From positions 1,964,001 through 2,028,000 of the forward strand of contig NZ_CP080590.1 in NCBI RefSeq assembly GCF_019504385.1: a stretch of DNA of 64,000 nucleotides, in the 5' to 3' direction. Made by a program: the position numbers and the translations under genes. The number at the start of each line of letters is the position of its first letter. Position 1 is the first letter of the stretch. Below are positions 1-8,203 of the stretch, in pieces. The notes beneath the pieces are model-generated. The model was not told where the DNA came from and made no database searches. It saw nothing but the letters and a program-made list of their open reading frames with translations. The DNA is from Devosia salina (lineage in GTDB: Bacteria; Pseudomonadota; Alphaproteobacteria; Rhizobiales; Devosiaceae).

Positions 1-376
1 CCTGACCCTTGGCATCGACGTCGCGATCGACGAACTCGATCACGGCCAGCGGGGCATTGTCGCCATAGCGGAAGCCGGCCTTGAGAATGCGCAGGTAACC
101 GCCCTGGCGTTCCTTGTAGCGCGGGCCGAGCACGGCAAAGAGCTTCGCAACCATGGCTTCATCGCGGATCTGGGCGATGGCCTGGCGGCGGGCATGCAGG
201 TCGCCGCGCTTGCCAAGGGTGATGAGCTTCTCGACGATCGGACGCAGGTCCTTGGCCTTGGGAAGCGTGGTGACGATCTGTTCGTGCTTGATCAGCGCGG
301 CCGACATATTGGCGAACATCGCCTTGCGGTGCGATGCGGTCCGGCTGAACTTGCGGCCTCGGGAAGCGTGGCGCAT
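1..376 (-). CDS. rplQ: 50S ribosomal protein L17 (partial, C-terminus outside window)
   Basis: L17 of the large ribosomal subunit, near the exit-tunnel opening. The protein starts MRHASRGRKFSRT at the ATG ending at 376 and reads without a stop to the left edge, about 125 residues of a family that is usually near 140. It shows the typical N-terminal basic helix and the AMFANM segment. It lies 32 bases downstream of rpoA and is the last recognisable gene of the alpha operon here. The C-terminus and stop are outside the window. Confidence 0.97.
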   Translation of the reverse strand, partial: MRHASRGRKFSRTASHRKAMFANMSAALIKHEQIVTTLPKAKDLRPIVEKLITLGKRGDLHARRQAIAQIRDEAMVAKLFAVLGPRYKERQGGYLRILKAGFRYGDNAPLAVIEFVDRDVDAKGQ

Positions 377-408
377 GGGTTATCTCCTAAAGTCTGGTCA
401 GCGCCGGA

Positions 409-1428
409 TCAGTAATGATCTTCGTAGCGCTTGGCGAGGTCATCGATATTCTCGGGCGGCCAGTTGTTGACGTCCATTCCGAGATGAAGCCCCATCTGTG
501 CCAGGACTTCCTTGATTTCGTTGAGCGACTTGCGGCCGAAATTCGGGGTCCGCAGCATCTCGGCTTCCGTCTTCTGGATCAGGTCGCCGATATAGACGAT
601 GTTGTCGTTCTTGAGGCAGTTGGCCGAGCGGACCGACAGCTCGAGTTCGTCGACCTTCTTGAGCAGCGCCGGGTTGAAGGCGAGTTCCGGAACAGCGTCC
701 TGGGCCTTCTCCTTGGTGGGCTCTTCGAAGTTGACGAAGACCGACAGCTGGTCCTGCAGGATACGCGCAGCATAGGCCACGGCATCTTCCGGCGAGATTG
801 CGCCATTGGTCTCGACGCTCAGGGTCAGCTTGTCCTTGTCCAGGCTTTCGCCGGCCCGGGTCGCATCGACCTTGTAGCTCACGCGGCGCACCGGCGAGAA
901 CAGCGCATCGACCGGGATGTAACCGATCGGGGCGTCCTCGGGACGGTTCTTCTCGGCCGGGACATAACCCTTGCCGGTATCGACGGTGAACTCGATATTG
1001 ATCTCGGCGCCGTCGTCGAGGTGGCAGATGACCAGCTCGGGGTTCAGCACTTCGATGTCACCGGAAACCTTGATGTCGCCAGCAGTGACGGCACCGGGGC
1101 CCTGACGCGAGAGGGTCAGGCGCTTCGGGCCTTCGCCACCCATCTTCAGGGCGATTTCCTTGACGTTGAGAACGAGATCGGTGATGTCCTCGCGCACGCC
1201 GGGCAGCGAGGAGAATTCGTGCAGGATGCCGTCAATCTGGATCGCGGTTACTGCCGCGCCCTGAAGCGACGACAGAAGCACGCGACGAAGGGCATTGCCC
1301 AGGGTAAGCCCGTATCCGCGCTCAAGCGGCTCGGCAACCACCGAGGCCACGCGCGCGTTGTCGCTGCCCGAAACAATGTCCAGCTTGGTCGGCTTGATCA
1401 GTTCCTGCCAGTTCCTCTGGATCGTCAC
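409..1428 (-). CDS. rpoA: DNA-directed RNA polymerase subunit alpha
   Basis: Alpha subunit that dimerises to start RNA polymerase assembly; its C-terminal domain contacts promoter UP elements and activators. The 339-residue length is normal. The N-terminal domain carries GYGLTLGNALRRVLLSS, and the C-terminal domain has the helix-hairpin-helix region around TPNFGRKSLNEIKE. The start codon is GTG, preceded by AAAGGA seven bases upstream; no better ATG fits the conserved N-terminus (TIQRNWQELIKP). It is separated from rpsK by 102 bases that hold a 17-base element also found upstream of rpoB. Confidence 0.98.
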   Translation of the reverse strand: MTIQRNWQELIKPTKLDIVSGSDNARVASVVAEPLERGYGLTLGNALRRVLLSSLQGAAVTAIQIDGILHEFSSLPGVREDITDLVLNVKEIALKMGGEGPKRLTLSRQGPGAVTAGDIKVSGDIEVLNPELVICHLDDGAEINIEFTVDTGKGYVPAEKNRPEDAPIGYIPVDALFSPVRRVSYKVDATRAGESLDKDKLTLSVETNGAISPEDAVAYAARILQDQLSVFVNFEEPTKEKAQDAVPELAFNPALLKKVDELELSVRSANCLKNDNIVYIGDLIQKTEAEMLRTPNFGRKSLNEIKEVLAQMGLHLGMDVNNWPPENIDDLAKRYEDHY

Positions 1429-1492
1429 GGTATTGTCCTTTCAAATTAGCGGCCATTGCGACCGCTCCGCCGCAAACACAATAGGAGCCCCC

Positions 1493-1509
1493 GACCCATC
1501 CAATCGGCC
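1493..1509 (-). repeat. 17-base element in the rpsK-rpoA spacer, copy 1
   Basis: GACCCATCCAATCGGCC on the plus strand. The identical 17 bases occur at 27665-27681 in the rplL-rpoB spacer. Both copies lie in the same orientation upstream of an RNA polymerase subunit gene on the minus strand (65 bases from the rpoA start here). The function is unknown. Confidence 0.6.
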
Positions 1510-1530
1510 GGGAGCACTCTAGTCGTCTGG

Positions 1531-1923
1531 CTAGACGCGGCGCCGCTTGCGCGGGCGGCAGCCATTGTGCGGGATCGACGTGACGTCACGGATCGAGGTG
1601 ACGTTGAAGCCGGCAGCCTGCAGGGCGCGCAGGGCCGATTCACGGCCCGAACCGGGGCCACGCACTTCGACCTCGAGGGTCTTCATGCCGTGTTCCTGGG
1701 CCTTCTTGGCAGCATCTTCAGCTGCAACCTGAGCCGCATAAGGAGTCGACTTGCGCGAACCCTTGAAGCCCATCACGCCCGAGGAGGACCACGAAATCGT
1801 GTTGCCCTGCATGTCGGCGATGGTGATCATCGTGTTGTTGAAGGAGGCGTTCACGTGAGCGACGCCCGAGGTGATGTTCTTGCGCTCCTTGCGACGGACG
1901 CGCGCGACTTCAGTCTTGGCCAT
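1531..1923 (-). CDS. rpsK: 30S ribosomal protein S11
   Basis: Small-subunit platform protein near the E site, contacting S7 and 16S rRNA. The 130-residue protein has the conserved ITSGVAHVNASFNNTMIT segment and the C-terminal HNGCRPRKRRRV tail, both diagnostic. It sits in the alpha operon between rpsM (154 bases upstream) and rpoA (102 bases downstream). Confidence 0.98.
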   Translation of the reverse strand: MAKTEVARVRRKERKNITSGVAHVNASFNNTMITIADMQGNTISWSSSGVMGFKGSRKSTPYAAQVAAEDAAKKAQEHGMKTLEVEVRGPGSGRESALRALQAAGFNVTSIRDVTSIPHNGCRPRKRRRV

Positions 1924-2057
1924 TATTATCCTCTAGGGTATCGGCGCTGCCGTAGTGCCAGCAGCTCCACCACGGAAGAAGCGGTTCAAGTCATCCGGCC
2001 AACTCTTGTCGAGCCACCGAAAGGCTTGCCCCGCCACTCCCAATTCAAAACGCTGAG

Positions 2058-2071
2058 CCCGCAGGTGCGGG
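2058..2071 (-). other. Short hairpin after rpsM
   Basis: A five-base-pair stem (CCCGC 2058-2062, GCGGG 2067-2071) with a four-base loop begins seven bases after the rpsM stop in the 154-base spacer before rpsK. There is no U-run, so it is not a canonical terminator; it could help processing or stability of the alpha-operon message. Confidence 0.3.
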
Positions 2072-2077
2072 ACCAGA

Positions 2078-2446
2078 TTACTTCTTCTTGCCGGCGATCG
2101 GCTTTGCCGGACCCTTGCGGGTACGCGCATTGGTGTGCGTGCGCTGACCGCGGACCGGCAGGCCACGACGGTGGCGCAGGCCACGATAGTTGCCCAGGTC
2201 CATCAGGCGCTTGATGTTCATCGCCACGTTGCGGCGAAGATCACCCTCAACCACATAGTCGCGGTCGATGGCTTCACGGATCTGGATGACTTCAGCGTCG
2301 GTCAGCTCGTTGACGCGGCGCTCGGCCGGGATACCGACCTTTTCAGTAATGTCCTTGGCGAACTTTTCGCCGATCCCGTGAATATACTGCAGCGCGATCA
2401 CCACGCGCTTATTCGTCGGGATGTTGACGCCAGCAATACGAGCCAC
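2078..2446 (-). CDS. rpsM: 30S ribosomal protein S13
   Basis: Head protein of the small subunit that bridges to L5/L1 of the large subunit and contacts P-site tRNA. The 122-residue protein shows ARIAGVNIPTNKRV at the N-terminus, the helix-hairpin-helix YIHGIG, and the basic C-terminal RGQRTHTNARTRKG tail. It is the first ribosomal protein gene of the alpha operon, 173 bases downstream of adk. Confidence 0.98.
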   Translation of the reverse strand: MARIAGVNIPTNKRVVIALQYIHGIGEKFAKDITEKVGIPAERRVNELTDAEVIQIREAIDRDYVVEGDLRRNVAMNIKRLMDLGNYRGLRHRRGLPVRGQRTHTNARTRKGPAKPIAGKKK

Positions 2447-2530
2447 GTCTGCTCTCCTTCATTCACACGCGCCGTCGCGGCGGGTGCCTTTAAACAACAA
2501 GGGACCGGATTTCGACCCCCAACTAAGGGA

Positions 2531-2572
2531 GAACCGAAACCAGCCCAATGATCCATGAGACTGGTGCGGTTC
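2531..2572 (-). other. Imperfect hairpin in the adk-rpsM spacer
   Basis: GAACCG and ACCAG (2531-2536, 2539-2543) pair with CTGGT and CGGTTC (2561-2565, 2567-2572), giving an 11-base-pair interrupted stem with a 17-base loop. It lies between adk and rpsM. On the minus strand no U-run follows, so an RNA structure for processing or translational control of the alpha operon is more likely than a terminator. Confidence 0.35.
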
Positions 2573-2619
2573 TTTAAGGACAAGACCGGGCCGAGTCAAC
2601 AGCCCTTCCAGCCTCTTGA

Positions 2620-3189
2620 TTACTTGCCGAGGGCCGCCTGGATGGCTGCCGTCACCTCGGTGACCGGTGCCATGCCGTCGACCGGCTTGAGCAGGCCCCT
2701 GTTCGAATAATATTCGACCAGCGGCGCGGTCTGCTCGGAATAGACGCCGAGGCGCTTGCGCAGCACTTCCTCATTGTCGTCGGCGCGGGCAGAGCCGGAT
2801 TCCTTGGCCCGGTTGATCACCCGCTTCACCAGCTCATCGGCTTCCGCCTTGATCTCGATGACGGCGTCCAGGGCAATGCCCTTTTCTTCCAGCATCTGAT
2901 CGAGCGCTTCGGCCTGCGCGATGGTGCGCGGAAACCCGTCGAGGATGAAGCCCGGCTTGCAGTCCTCGGCGTCCAGGCGTTCCGAGACGATGCCGTTGAC
3001 GATCGTATCGGAGACGAGGTCACCGCGGTCCACGATGGCCTTGGCTTCCAGACCCAGCGGGGTCTTGGCGGCAATCGCCGCACGAAGGATATCGCCGGTC
3101 GAGAGCTGGGGAATGCCATAGGCCTCCACCAGAATCTTTGCCTGTGTCCCCTTCCCCGCCCCCGGCGGGCCCAACAGGATCAACCTCAT
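2620..3189 (-). CDS. adk: Adenylate kinase (short form)
   Basis: Cytosolic enzyme that interconverts ATP plus AMP and two ADP. The P-loop GPPGAGKGT is at residues 7-15, followed by the AMP-site TGDILRAAI and GFPRTIAQAE segments. At 189 residues it is the short alphaproteobacterial form: the LID is a brief loop around ESGSARADDNEE with no zinc-binding cysteines. Its ATG overlaps the secY stop by four bases (ATGA), so the two are translationally coupled. Confidence 0.97.
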   Translation of the reverse strand: MRLILLGPPGAGKGTQAKILVEAYGIPQLSTGDILRAAIAAKTPLGLEAKAIVDRGDLVSDTIVNGIVSERLDAEDCKPGFILDGFPRTIAQAEALDQMLEEKGIALDAVIEIKAEADELVKRVINRAKESGSARADDNEEVLRKRLGVYSEQTAPLVEYYSNRGLLKPVDGMAPVTEVTAAIQAALGK

Positions 3190-4526
3190 CGACGCTTGCC
3201 TCCTCCAAGACGGGATTTCTTGAGCAGCCCCTCATATTGCTGGGCCACCAGATGACTCTGGATCTGCGTGATCGTGTCCAGCGTCACCGTCACCATGATC
3301 AGCAGCGACGTGCCACCAATGAACTGGCTCACCGCCAGCTGGCTGAACAGCACTTCGGGGATCAGCGCCACGAAGGTCAGGTAGATCGCGCCCACCACCG
3401 TGATGCGGGTCAGCACATAGTCGATGTGCTGGGCCGTGCGCTCGCCGGGACGGATACCGGGAATGAAGCCGCCGGAGCGCTTCAGATTGTCCGCCGTCTC
3501 GCTCGGGTTGAACACGATCGCGGTATAGAAGAAGGCAAAGAAGATGATGAAGAACGCGAACAGCGCCAGATAGAGCGGCTGCCCACGCCCCAGGAGCGCG
3601 GTCACGGTCGTAAGCCAAGCCGGCGCATTGCCCTGGGCGGCGAACGAGGCGATCGTTGCCGGCAGCAGCAGCAGCGACGAACCGAAGATCACCGGAATCA
3701 CGCCCGAAGTGTTGAGCTTCAATGGCAGGTGCGACGTGTCACCCTGGAACATCTTGTTGCCCACCTGGCGCTTCGGATACTGGATCAGAAGCCGCCGCTG
3801 GGCCCGCTCGAAGAACACGATGACGGCGATGACCACCAGGGCCAGCACCAGCATGCCCAGGCCCGCCAGGGCCGGAATGGCGCCGGTACGGGCCAGTTCA
3901 AGCGTCTGGGCGACGGTCGAAGGCAGATTGGCCACGATGCCGGCGAAGATGATCAGCGAAATGCCGTTGCCGACACCGCGCGCCGTGATCTGCTCACCGA
4001 GCCACATCAGGAACATCGTGCCGCCCACCAGGGTGATCACGGTCGAGATGCGGAAGAACCAGCCGGGATTGAGCACCACGCCCTGGCTGCCTTCCAGGCC
4101 CATGGCGATGCCATAGGCCTGCACCGCGCAGAACAGCACGGCCAGGTACCGGGTATATTGGTTCATCTTGCGACGGCCCGCTTCCCCGCCCTCCTTCTTG
4201 AGGGCTTCCAGGCGCGGCGACGCGGTCGCGATCACCTGCACCACGATGGAGGCGGTGATGTAGGGAATAAGATTCAGCGCAAAGATCGCCATGCGCTGCA
4301 CGGCACCGCCCGCGAACATGTTGAACATGCCCAGGATGCCCTGCTCGGACTGCTGAAAAGTCTGCGCGAAAGCGTCCGGATCGATGCCCGGAACCGGAAT
4401 GAAGGTGCCCAGACGATAAACAAGCAGCGCTCCGAGAGTGAACCAGATGCGCTGCTGAAGGGCTTTCGCCTTCGAAAAGGTCGAGAAACTGAGATTACGT
4501 GCCAGCTGTTCGGCTGCGGACGCCAT
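3186..4526 (-). CDS. secY: Protein translocase subunit SecY
   Basis: Pore-forming subunit of the SecYEG translocon in the inner membrane. The 446-residue protein starts MASAAEQLARNLSFSTFSKA and contains ten predicted membrane segments, with the conserved plug region NMFAGGAVQRMAIFALNL and the cytosolic loop FNPSETADNLKRSGGFIPG. Its partner SecE is in the same window at 30838. It is preceded by a 134-base spacer containing a terminator-like hairpin and followed by overlapping adk. Confidence 0.98.
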   Translation of the reverse strand: MASAAEQLARNLSFSTFSKAKALQQRIWFTLGALLVYRLGTFIPVPGIDPDAFAQTFQQSEQGILGMFNMFAGGAVQRMAIFALNLIPYITASIVVQVIATASPRLEALKKEGGEAGRRKMNQYTRYLAVLFCAVQAYGIAMGLEGSQGVVLNPGWFFRISTVITLVGGTMFLMWLGEQITARGVGNGISLIIFAGIVANLPSTVAQTLELARTGAIPALAGLGMLVLALVVIAVIVFFERAQRRLLIQYPKRQVGNKMFQGDTSHLPLKLNTSGVIPVIFGSSLLLLPATIASFAAQGNAPAWLTTVTALLGRGQPLYLALFAFFIIFFAFFYTAIVFNPSETADNLKRSGGFIPGIRPGERTAQHIDYVLTRITVVGAIYLTFVALIPEVLFSQLAVSQFIGGTSLLIMVTVTLDTITQIQSHLVAQQYEGLLKKSRLGGGKRR

Positions 4527-4578
4527 ATACCGCTCCTATGGCTACAATGCCAGGTGCGCTCGGAGCGCTGGAGACGCA

Positions 4579-4607
4579 TATATGGGATATGTGCCGCCCA
4601 GACGCAA
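4579..4607 (-). promoter_or_regulatory. Possible secY promoter
   Basis: On the minus strand, TTGCGT (4602-4607) is followed after 17 bases by CATATA (4579-4584), about 55 bases before the secY ATG and just after the hairpin that follows rplO. This fits an internal promoter that restarts transcription for secY-adk. The match to consensus is weak; only the placement supports it. Confidence 0.25.
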
Positions 4608-4647
4608 CAAACCAAAAGAGCGCACCCAGCCACCGGACCGGGTGCGC
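4606..4647 (-). terminator. Rho-independent terminator or attenuator between rplO and secY
   Basis: An eight-base-pair perfect stem (GCGCACCC 4620-4627, GGGTGCGC 4640-4647) with a 12-base loop, 13 bases after the rplO stop. In minus-strand RNA it is followed by UCUUUUGGUUUGUU, a U-rich tract. It probably reduces read-through from the ribosomal genes into secY. Confidence 0.75.
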
Positions 4648-4660
4648 CCTGCCAAGTGGA

Positions 4661-5161
4661 TTACTTGGCGTGCGGGGTCTTCTTCCAGGTCTCCTTGACC
4701 GGGATGAGATCGAGCTTGCCGCCGGCAGCCTCGATGGCAGCAGCAGCGCCCTTGGTGGCATAGTCGACCTTGAAGGTAACCTTCTTGGCCGAGAAGCCTT
4801 CCGAGCCGATCAGGCGCACGCCGTCCTTGGGACGACGGATAACGCCGGCAGCGACCAGGGCAGCAGCGTCCACGACACCCTTGGCGTCGAGCTTGCCGCT
4901 ATCGATATAGGCCTGGATGCGGTCGATGCGGACTTCATTGAAGTCCTTCGGGTTCCAGGCGTTGAAGCCGCGCTTGGGCATACGCATGTGAAGGGGCATC
5001 TGGCCGCCTTCGAAGCCGTTGATCGCCACACCGGCGCGAGCCGTCTGGCCCTTGCCGCCGCGACCGCCGGTCTTGCCGACGCCCGAGCCGATACCACGGC
5101 CCACGCGAACGCGGACCTTGTTGGCGCCGGGGTTATCGCGAAGTTCGTTCAAACGAGTCAT
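4661..5161 (-). CDS. rplO: 50S ribosomal protein L15
   Basis: Large-subunit protein that binds 23S rRNA late in assembly. The 166-residue protein has the glycine-rich basic N-terminus (MTRLNELRDNPGANK, then GRGIGSGVGKTGGRGGKGQ) and the QMPLHMRMPKRGF motif. It ends the spc group in front of a terminator-like hairpin, 15 bases after rpmD. Confidence 0.98.
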   Translation of the reverse strand: MTRLNELRDNPGANKVRVRVGRGIGSGVGKTGGRGGKGQTARAGVAINGFEGGQMPLHMRMPKRGFNAWNPKDFNEVRIDRIQAYIDSGKLDAKGVVDAAALVAAGVIRRPKDGVRLIGSEGFSAKKVTFKVDYATKGAAAAIEAAGGKLDLIPVKETWKKTPHAK

Positions 5162-5176
5162 TGATCCGACCTTCCT

Positions 5177-5365
5177 TTACTCGCCGACAACGCGGACGAG
5201 GTGCGGGATCTTGTTGATCATGCCGCGCACTTCGGGCGTATCAACCAGCTCACGCTGCTTGTTCATCTTGTTGAGCCCGAGACCGATCAGGGTCGCGCGC
5301 TGGCTCTTTTCACGGCGGATCGGCGAGCCGACCTGCTGGACAACGATGGTCTTAGCTTTAGCCAT
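5177..5365 (-). CDS. rpmD: 50S ribosomal protein L30
   Basis: Small L30 protein of the large subunit (62 residues), with the ferredoxin-like core read as IVVQQVGSPIRR, LGLNKMNKQREL and MINKIPHLVRV. It lies between rpsE and rplO, with spacers of 21 and 15 bases, in the usual spc order. Confidence 0.97.
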   Translation of the reverse strand: MAKAKTIVVQQVGSPIRREKSQRATLIGLGLNKMNKQRELVDTPEVRGMINKIPHLVRVVGE

Positions 5366-5386
5366 TGTTCTTCTCCATCAGCCCTA

Positions 5387-5920
5387 TCAGGCTTCCACTG
5401 CAGTCTCGCCGCGGCGAGCCTGGAGTTCGGAAACCTTGAGGCCGCGACGGGAAGCCACCGAACGGGGGCTGTCGACGCGCTTGAGCGCATCGAACGTGGC
5501 GCGAACCATGTTGTAGGGGTTCGCAGTACCCTGCGACTTGGCAACGATGTCGTTGATGCCCAGCGTCTCGAAGACGGCGCGCATCGGACCACCGGCGATG
5601 ATACCGGTACCCGGAACGGCGGCACGCAGGATGACCTTGCCGGCGCCGTGGCGGCCGGTGACATCGTGGTGGAGCGTACGGGCATCGCGCAGCGGCACGC
5701 GGATCATCTGGCGCTTGGCCTGTTCGGTGGCCTTGCGGATAGCCTCGGGAACTTCACGGGCCTTGCCGTGACCGAAACCGACGCGACCCTTCTGGTCACC
5801 CACAACGACGAGGGCGGCAAAACCGAAGCGACGGCCGCCCTTCACAACCTTGGCCACACGATTGATGTGGACCAGGCGATCGACGAACTCGCTTTCGCGT
5901 TCCTGAACGTCTCTGCTCAT
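5387..5920 (-). CDS. rpsE: 30S ribosomal protein S5
   Basis: S5 lines the mRNA entry site and helps decoding accuracy. The 177-residue protein has the N-terminal double-stranded-RNA-binding-like domain (INRVAKVVKGGRRF, FAALVVVGD) and the C-terminal domain with AVPGTGIIAGGPMRAVFE. The basic loop that influences spectinomycin sensitivity (VAKVVKGGRR) looks wild type. It lies in the spc operon between rplR and rpmD. Confidence 0.98.
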   Translation of the reverse strand: MSRDVQERESEFVDRLVHINRVAKVVKGGRRFGFAALVVVGDQKGRVGFGHGKAREVPEAIRKATEQAKRQMIRVPLRDARTLHHDVTGRHGAGKVILRAAVPGTGIIAGGPMRAVFETLGINDIVAKSQGTANPYNMVRATFDALKRVDSPRSVASRRGLKVSELQARRGETAVEA

Positions 5921-5940
5921 AATTCTCTTCCTCGCCGTTG

Positions 5941-6303
5941 TTAGAACTGCAGGCCGCCCTCACGGGCAGCGTCTGCAAGGGCCTTAACACGGCCATGATA
6001 GATATAGGCGCCACGATCGAACACGACCTCGCCGACACCGGCCTTCACGCCACGCTCGGCGATGAACTTGCCCACGGCTGCGGCCGCTTCGGCATTGCCA
6101 CCGTTCTTGAGCGAACCGAGCACGTCCTTTTCCAGGGTCGATGCAGCGGCCAGCGTACGACCGGTGCTGTCGTCGATGATCTGGGCGTAGATGTTCTTGT
6201 CCGAGCGGAACACGCTGAGACGGGGACGACCAAAGGCACGAGCCTTGAGCGCCTTGCGGACACGAGCCTTGCGGCGTTCCGCACCTTTTGCAGAAATTGC
6301 CAT
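5941..6303 (-). CDS. rplR: 50S ribosomal protein L18
   Basis: 5S rRNA-binding protein of the central protuberance. The 120-residue protein shows RPRLSVFRSDKNIYAQIIDD and the C-terminal FDRGAYIYHGRVKALADAARE, both family signatures. It is 12 bases after rplF and 20 before rpsE. Confidence 0.98.
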   Translation of the reverse strand: MAISAKGAERRKARVRKALKARAFGRPRLSVFRSDKNIYAQIIDDSTGRTLAAASTLEKDVLGSLKNGGNAEAAAAVGKFIAERGVKAGVGEVVFDRGAYIYHGRVKALADAAREGGLQF

Positions 6304-6315
6304 CGGTGGCGCTCC

Positions 6316-6849
6316 TTACTTCTTCTTGCCTTCTTTGCGGAAGACCTGCTCGCCGGCGTAACGCACGCCCTTGCCCTTGTAGGGCTCGGGGGGACGCCAG
6401 CCGCGGATCTCGGCCGCAACCTGACCAACCTGCTGCTTGTCGATGCCGGTGACCACGATTTCGGTCGGGGCCGGCACGGCAAGGGTGATACCCTGCGGAG
6501 CTTCGTAGATCACTTCGTGGCTGAAACCCAGCGAGAGCTTCACATCCTTGCCCTGCATGGCAGCGCGGTAACCCACGCCCTGGATGGCGAGCTTCTTCTC
6601 GAAGCCGGCGCTCACCCCGGTGACCATGTTCTGGATCAGGGCGCGGGTGGTGCCCCAGGCCGCGCGAGCCTCACGGGTGTCGTTGGCGGGGGTAACGACG
6701 AGGCCGTCCGAACCCTGCTCGACATTGACGATATCCATGAGGGTGAGGCTCAGCTCGCCCTTCGGGCCCTTGGCGCTGACGTTACGACCATTGATCGTAA
6801 CCGTGACGCCGCTCACCGGGGCCACCGGTTTCTTGCCAGTACGTGACAT
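6316..6849 (-). CDS. rplF: 50S ribosomal protein L6
   Basis: Large-subunit protein near the factor-binding site, composed of two similar domains. The 177-residue protein starts MSRTGKKPV and carries the C-terminal signature around GIDKQQVGQVAAEIRGWR followed by EPYKGKGVRY. It sits in the spc operon between rpsH and rplR. Confidence 0.98.
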   Translation of the reverse strand: MSRTGKKPVAPVSGVTVTINGRNVSAKGPKGELSLTLMDIVNVEQGSDGLVVTPANDTREARAAWGTTRALIQNMVTGVSAGFEKKLAIQGVGYRAAMQGKDVKLSLGFSHEVIYEAPQGITLAVPAPTEIVVTGIDKQQVGQVAAEIRGWRPPEPYKGKGVRYAGEQVFRKEGKKK

Positions 6850-6896
6850 AATGCTTCCTTGAGTAATCGTCTTGCCGATCCCCTAAGCCAATTGGC

Positions 6897-7295
6897 TTAG
6901 AAGACGCGGCAGAGTACCTCGCCACCCACATTGGCGGCCTTGGCTTCGTGGTCGGCCATCACACCCTTGGGGGTGGAGAGGATCGAGACACCCAGGCCAT
7001 TGGCAACCTGCGGGATATTCTTGACGGATGCGTAAACGCGACGGCCGGGACGCGAAACGCGTTCGATCGTGCGGATGACGCCCTCATTGTCCGAATACTT
7101 GAGTTCAATCTCGTATTCGGCGGCACCGTTCTCGAACTTGGTCTCCGAATAGCCGCGGATGAAACCCTCGGACTGGAGAACATCCAGCACGCGACCACGC
7201 AGGGTCGAGGCCGGAGTCGTGACGGAATTCTTGCGACGCTCCTGGGCGTTGCGGATGCGGGTCAGCATATCGCCGATGGGATCGGAAAAGCTCAT
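6897..7295 (-). CDS. rpsH: 30S ribosomal protein S8
   Basis: Primary 16S rRNA-binding protein and, in E. coli, the translational repressor of the spc operon by binding the rplE region. The 132-residue protein starts with DPIGDMLTRIRNA and ends with the conserved GVMADHEAKAANVGGEVLCRVF. Whether the autoregulatory site exists here was not established. Confidence 0.98.
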   Translation of the reverse strand: MSFSDPIGDMLTRIRNAQERRKNSVTTPASTLRGRVLDVLQSEGFIRGYSETKFENGAAEYEIELKYSDNEGVIRTIERVSRPGRRVYASVKNIPQVANGLGVSILSTPKGVMADHEAKAANVGGEVLCRVF

Positions 7296-7308
7296 CTGAT
7301 GTTTCTCC

Positions 7309-7614
7309 TTACCAGCTCGACTTCACCAGACCCGGGATCTGGCCCAGGTTGCCCAGCTGACGCAGGGCGATACGGCTCATCTTGAGCTTGCGATAGTAAC
7401 CACGCGGGCGGCCCGACACTTCGCAACGGTTGCGAATGCGGATCTTGGCCGAGTTGCGCGGCAGTTCAGCCAGCTTGAGGCTGGCCTTGAAACGCTCCTC
7501 GATGGGAGTGTCCTGGTTCTTGATCGTCGCCTTCAGCGCAGCACGCTTTTCGGCATACTGCTGGGCCAGAGCGGCGCGCTTCTTGTTCTTTTCGATGGAG
7601 CTGGTCTTTGCCAT
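7309..7614 (-). CDS. rpsN: 30S ribosomal protein S14
   Basis: S14 of the small-subunit head. The start was set at the ATG ending at 7614, giving the normal 101 residues beginning MAKTSSIEKNKKR; the frame stays open upstream but that extension has no family similarity. It is the long, zinc-independent type: only one cysteine (RNRCEVSGRPRGYYRK) instead of the CxxC pairs of the zinc form. The C-terminus is the typical GQIPGLVKSSW. Confidence 0.97.
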   Translation of the reverse strand: MAKTSSIEKNKKRAALAQQYAEKRAALKATIKNQDTPIEERFKASLKLAELPRNSAKIRIRNRCEVSGRPRGYYRKLKMSRIALRQLGNLGQIPGLVKSSW

Positions 7615-7645
7615 GTCCTGATCCTTTATCCCTTCCCTATGCCGC

Positions 7646-8203
7646 TTACTGGCGGAACGGGAAGTTGAAAGCCTTGAGAAGCGCGCGGGCTTCATCGTCG
7701 CTCTTGGCCGTCGTGCAGATCACGATGTCCATGCCCCAGACCTGATCGATCTGATCATAGTTGATCTCGGGGAAAACGATGTGTTCCTTCAGGCCCATGG
7801 CGTAGTTGCCACGGCCGTCGAACGCGTTCGGGTTGAGGCCACGGAAGTCGCGGACGCGCGGCAGTGCGATGTTCACCAGGCGATCCAGGAACTCGTACAT
7901 GCGGGTCTTGCGCAGCGTGACCTTCACGCCCAGCGGCATGTTCTCGCGGACCTTGAAGCCAGCGATCGACTTGCGGGCATGGGTGATGACCGGCTTCTGG
8001 CCGGAGATCTTCTGCAGCTCGTCAGCAGCCGACTTCACCTTCTTGGTGTCGTTGACGGCTTCGCCGACGCCCATGTTCAGCACGATCTTGTCAAGGCGCG
8101 GCAGCTCCATGACGTTCTTGTAGGCGAACTGCTCGCGCAGCGCGGCTTTGATCGTGGTGTCATACTCGGTCCGGAGACGCGGAATGTAAGCGGTCTCAGC
8201 CAT
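7646..8203 (-). CDS. rplE: 50S ribosomal protein L5
   Basis: L5 binds 5S rRNA and touches P-site tRNA through the central protuberance. The 185-residue protein contains LDKIVLNMGVGEA and the C-terminal MDIVICTTAKSDDEARALL region. Its start overlaps the rplX stop by eight bases, indicating coupled translation. Confidence 0.98.
   Translation of the reverse strand: MAETAYIPRLRTEYDTTIKAALREQFAYKNVMELPRLDKIVLNMGVGEAVNDTKKVKSAADELQKISGQKPVITHARKSIAGFKVRENMPLGVKVTLRKTRMYEFLDRLVNIALPRVRDFRGLNPNAFDGRGNYAMGLKEHIVFPEINYDQIDQVWGMDIVICTTAKSDDEARALLKAFNFPFRQ

Noticed and set aside
3138..4763. Plus-strand open frame of 541 codons opposite secY
   Set aside because: Antisense to an undoubted membrane protein gene, and its product is a low-complexity basic sequence.
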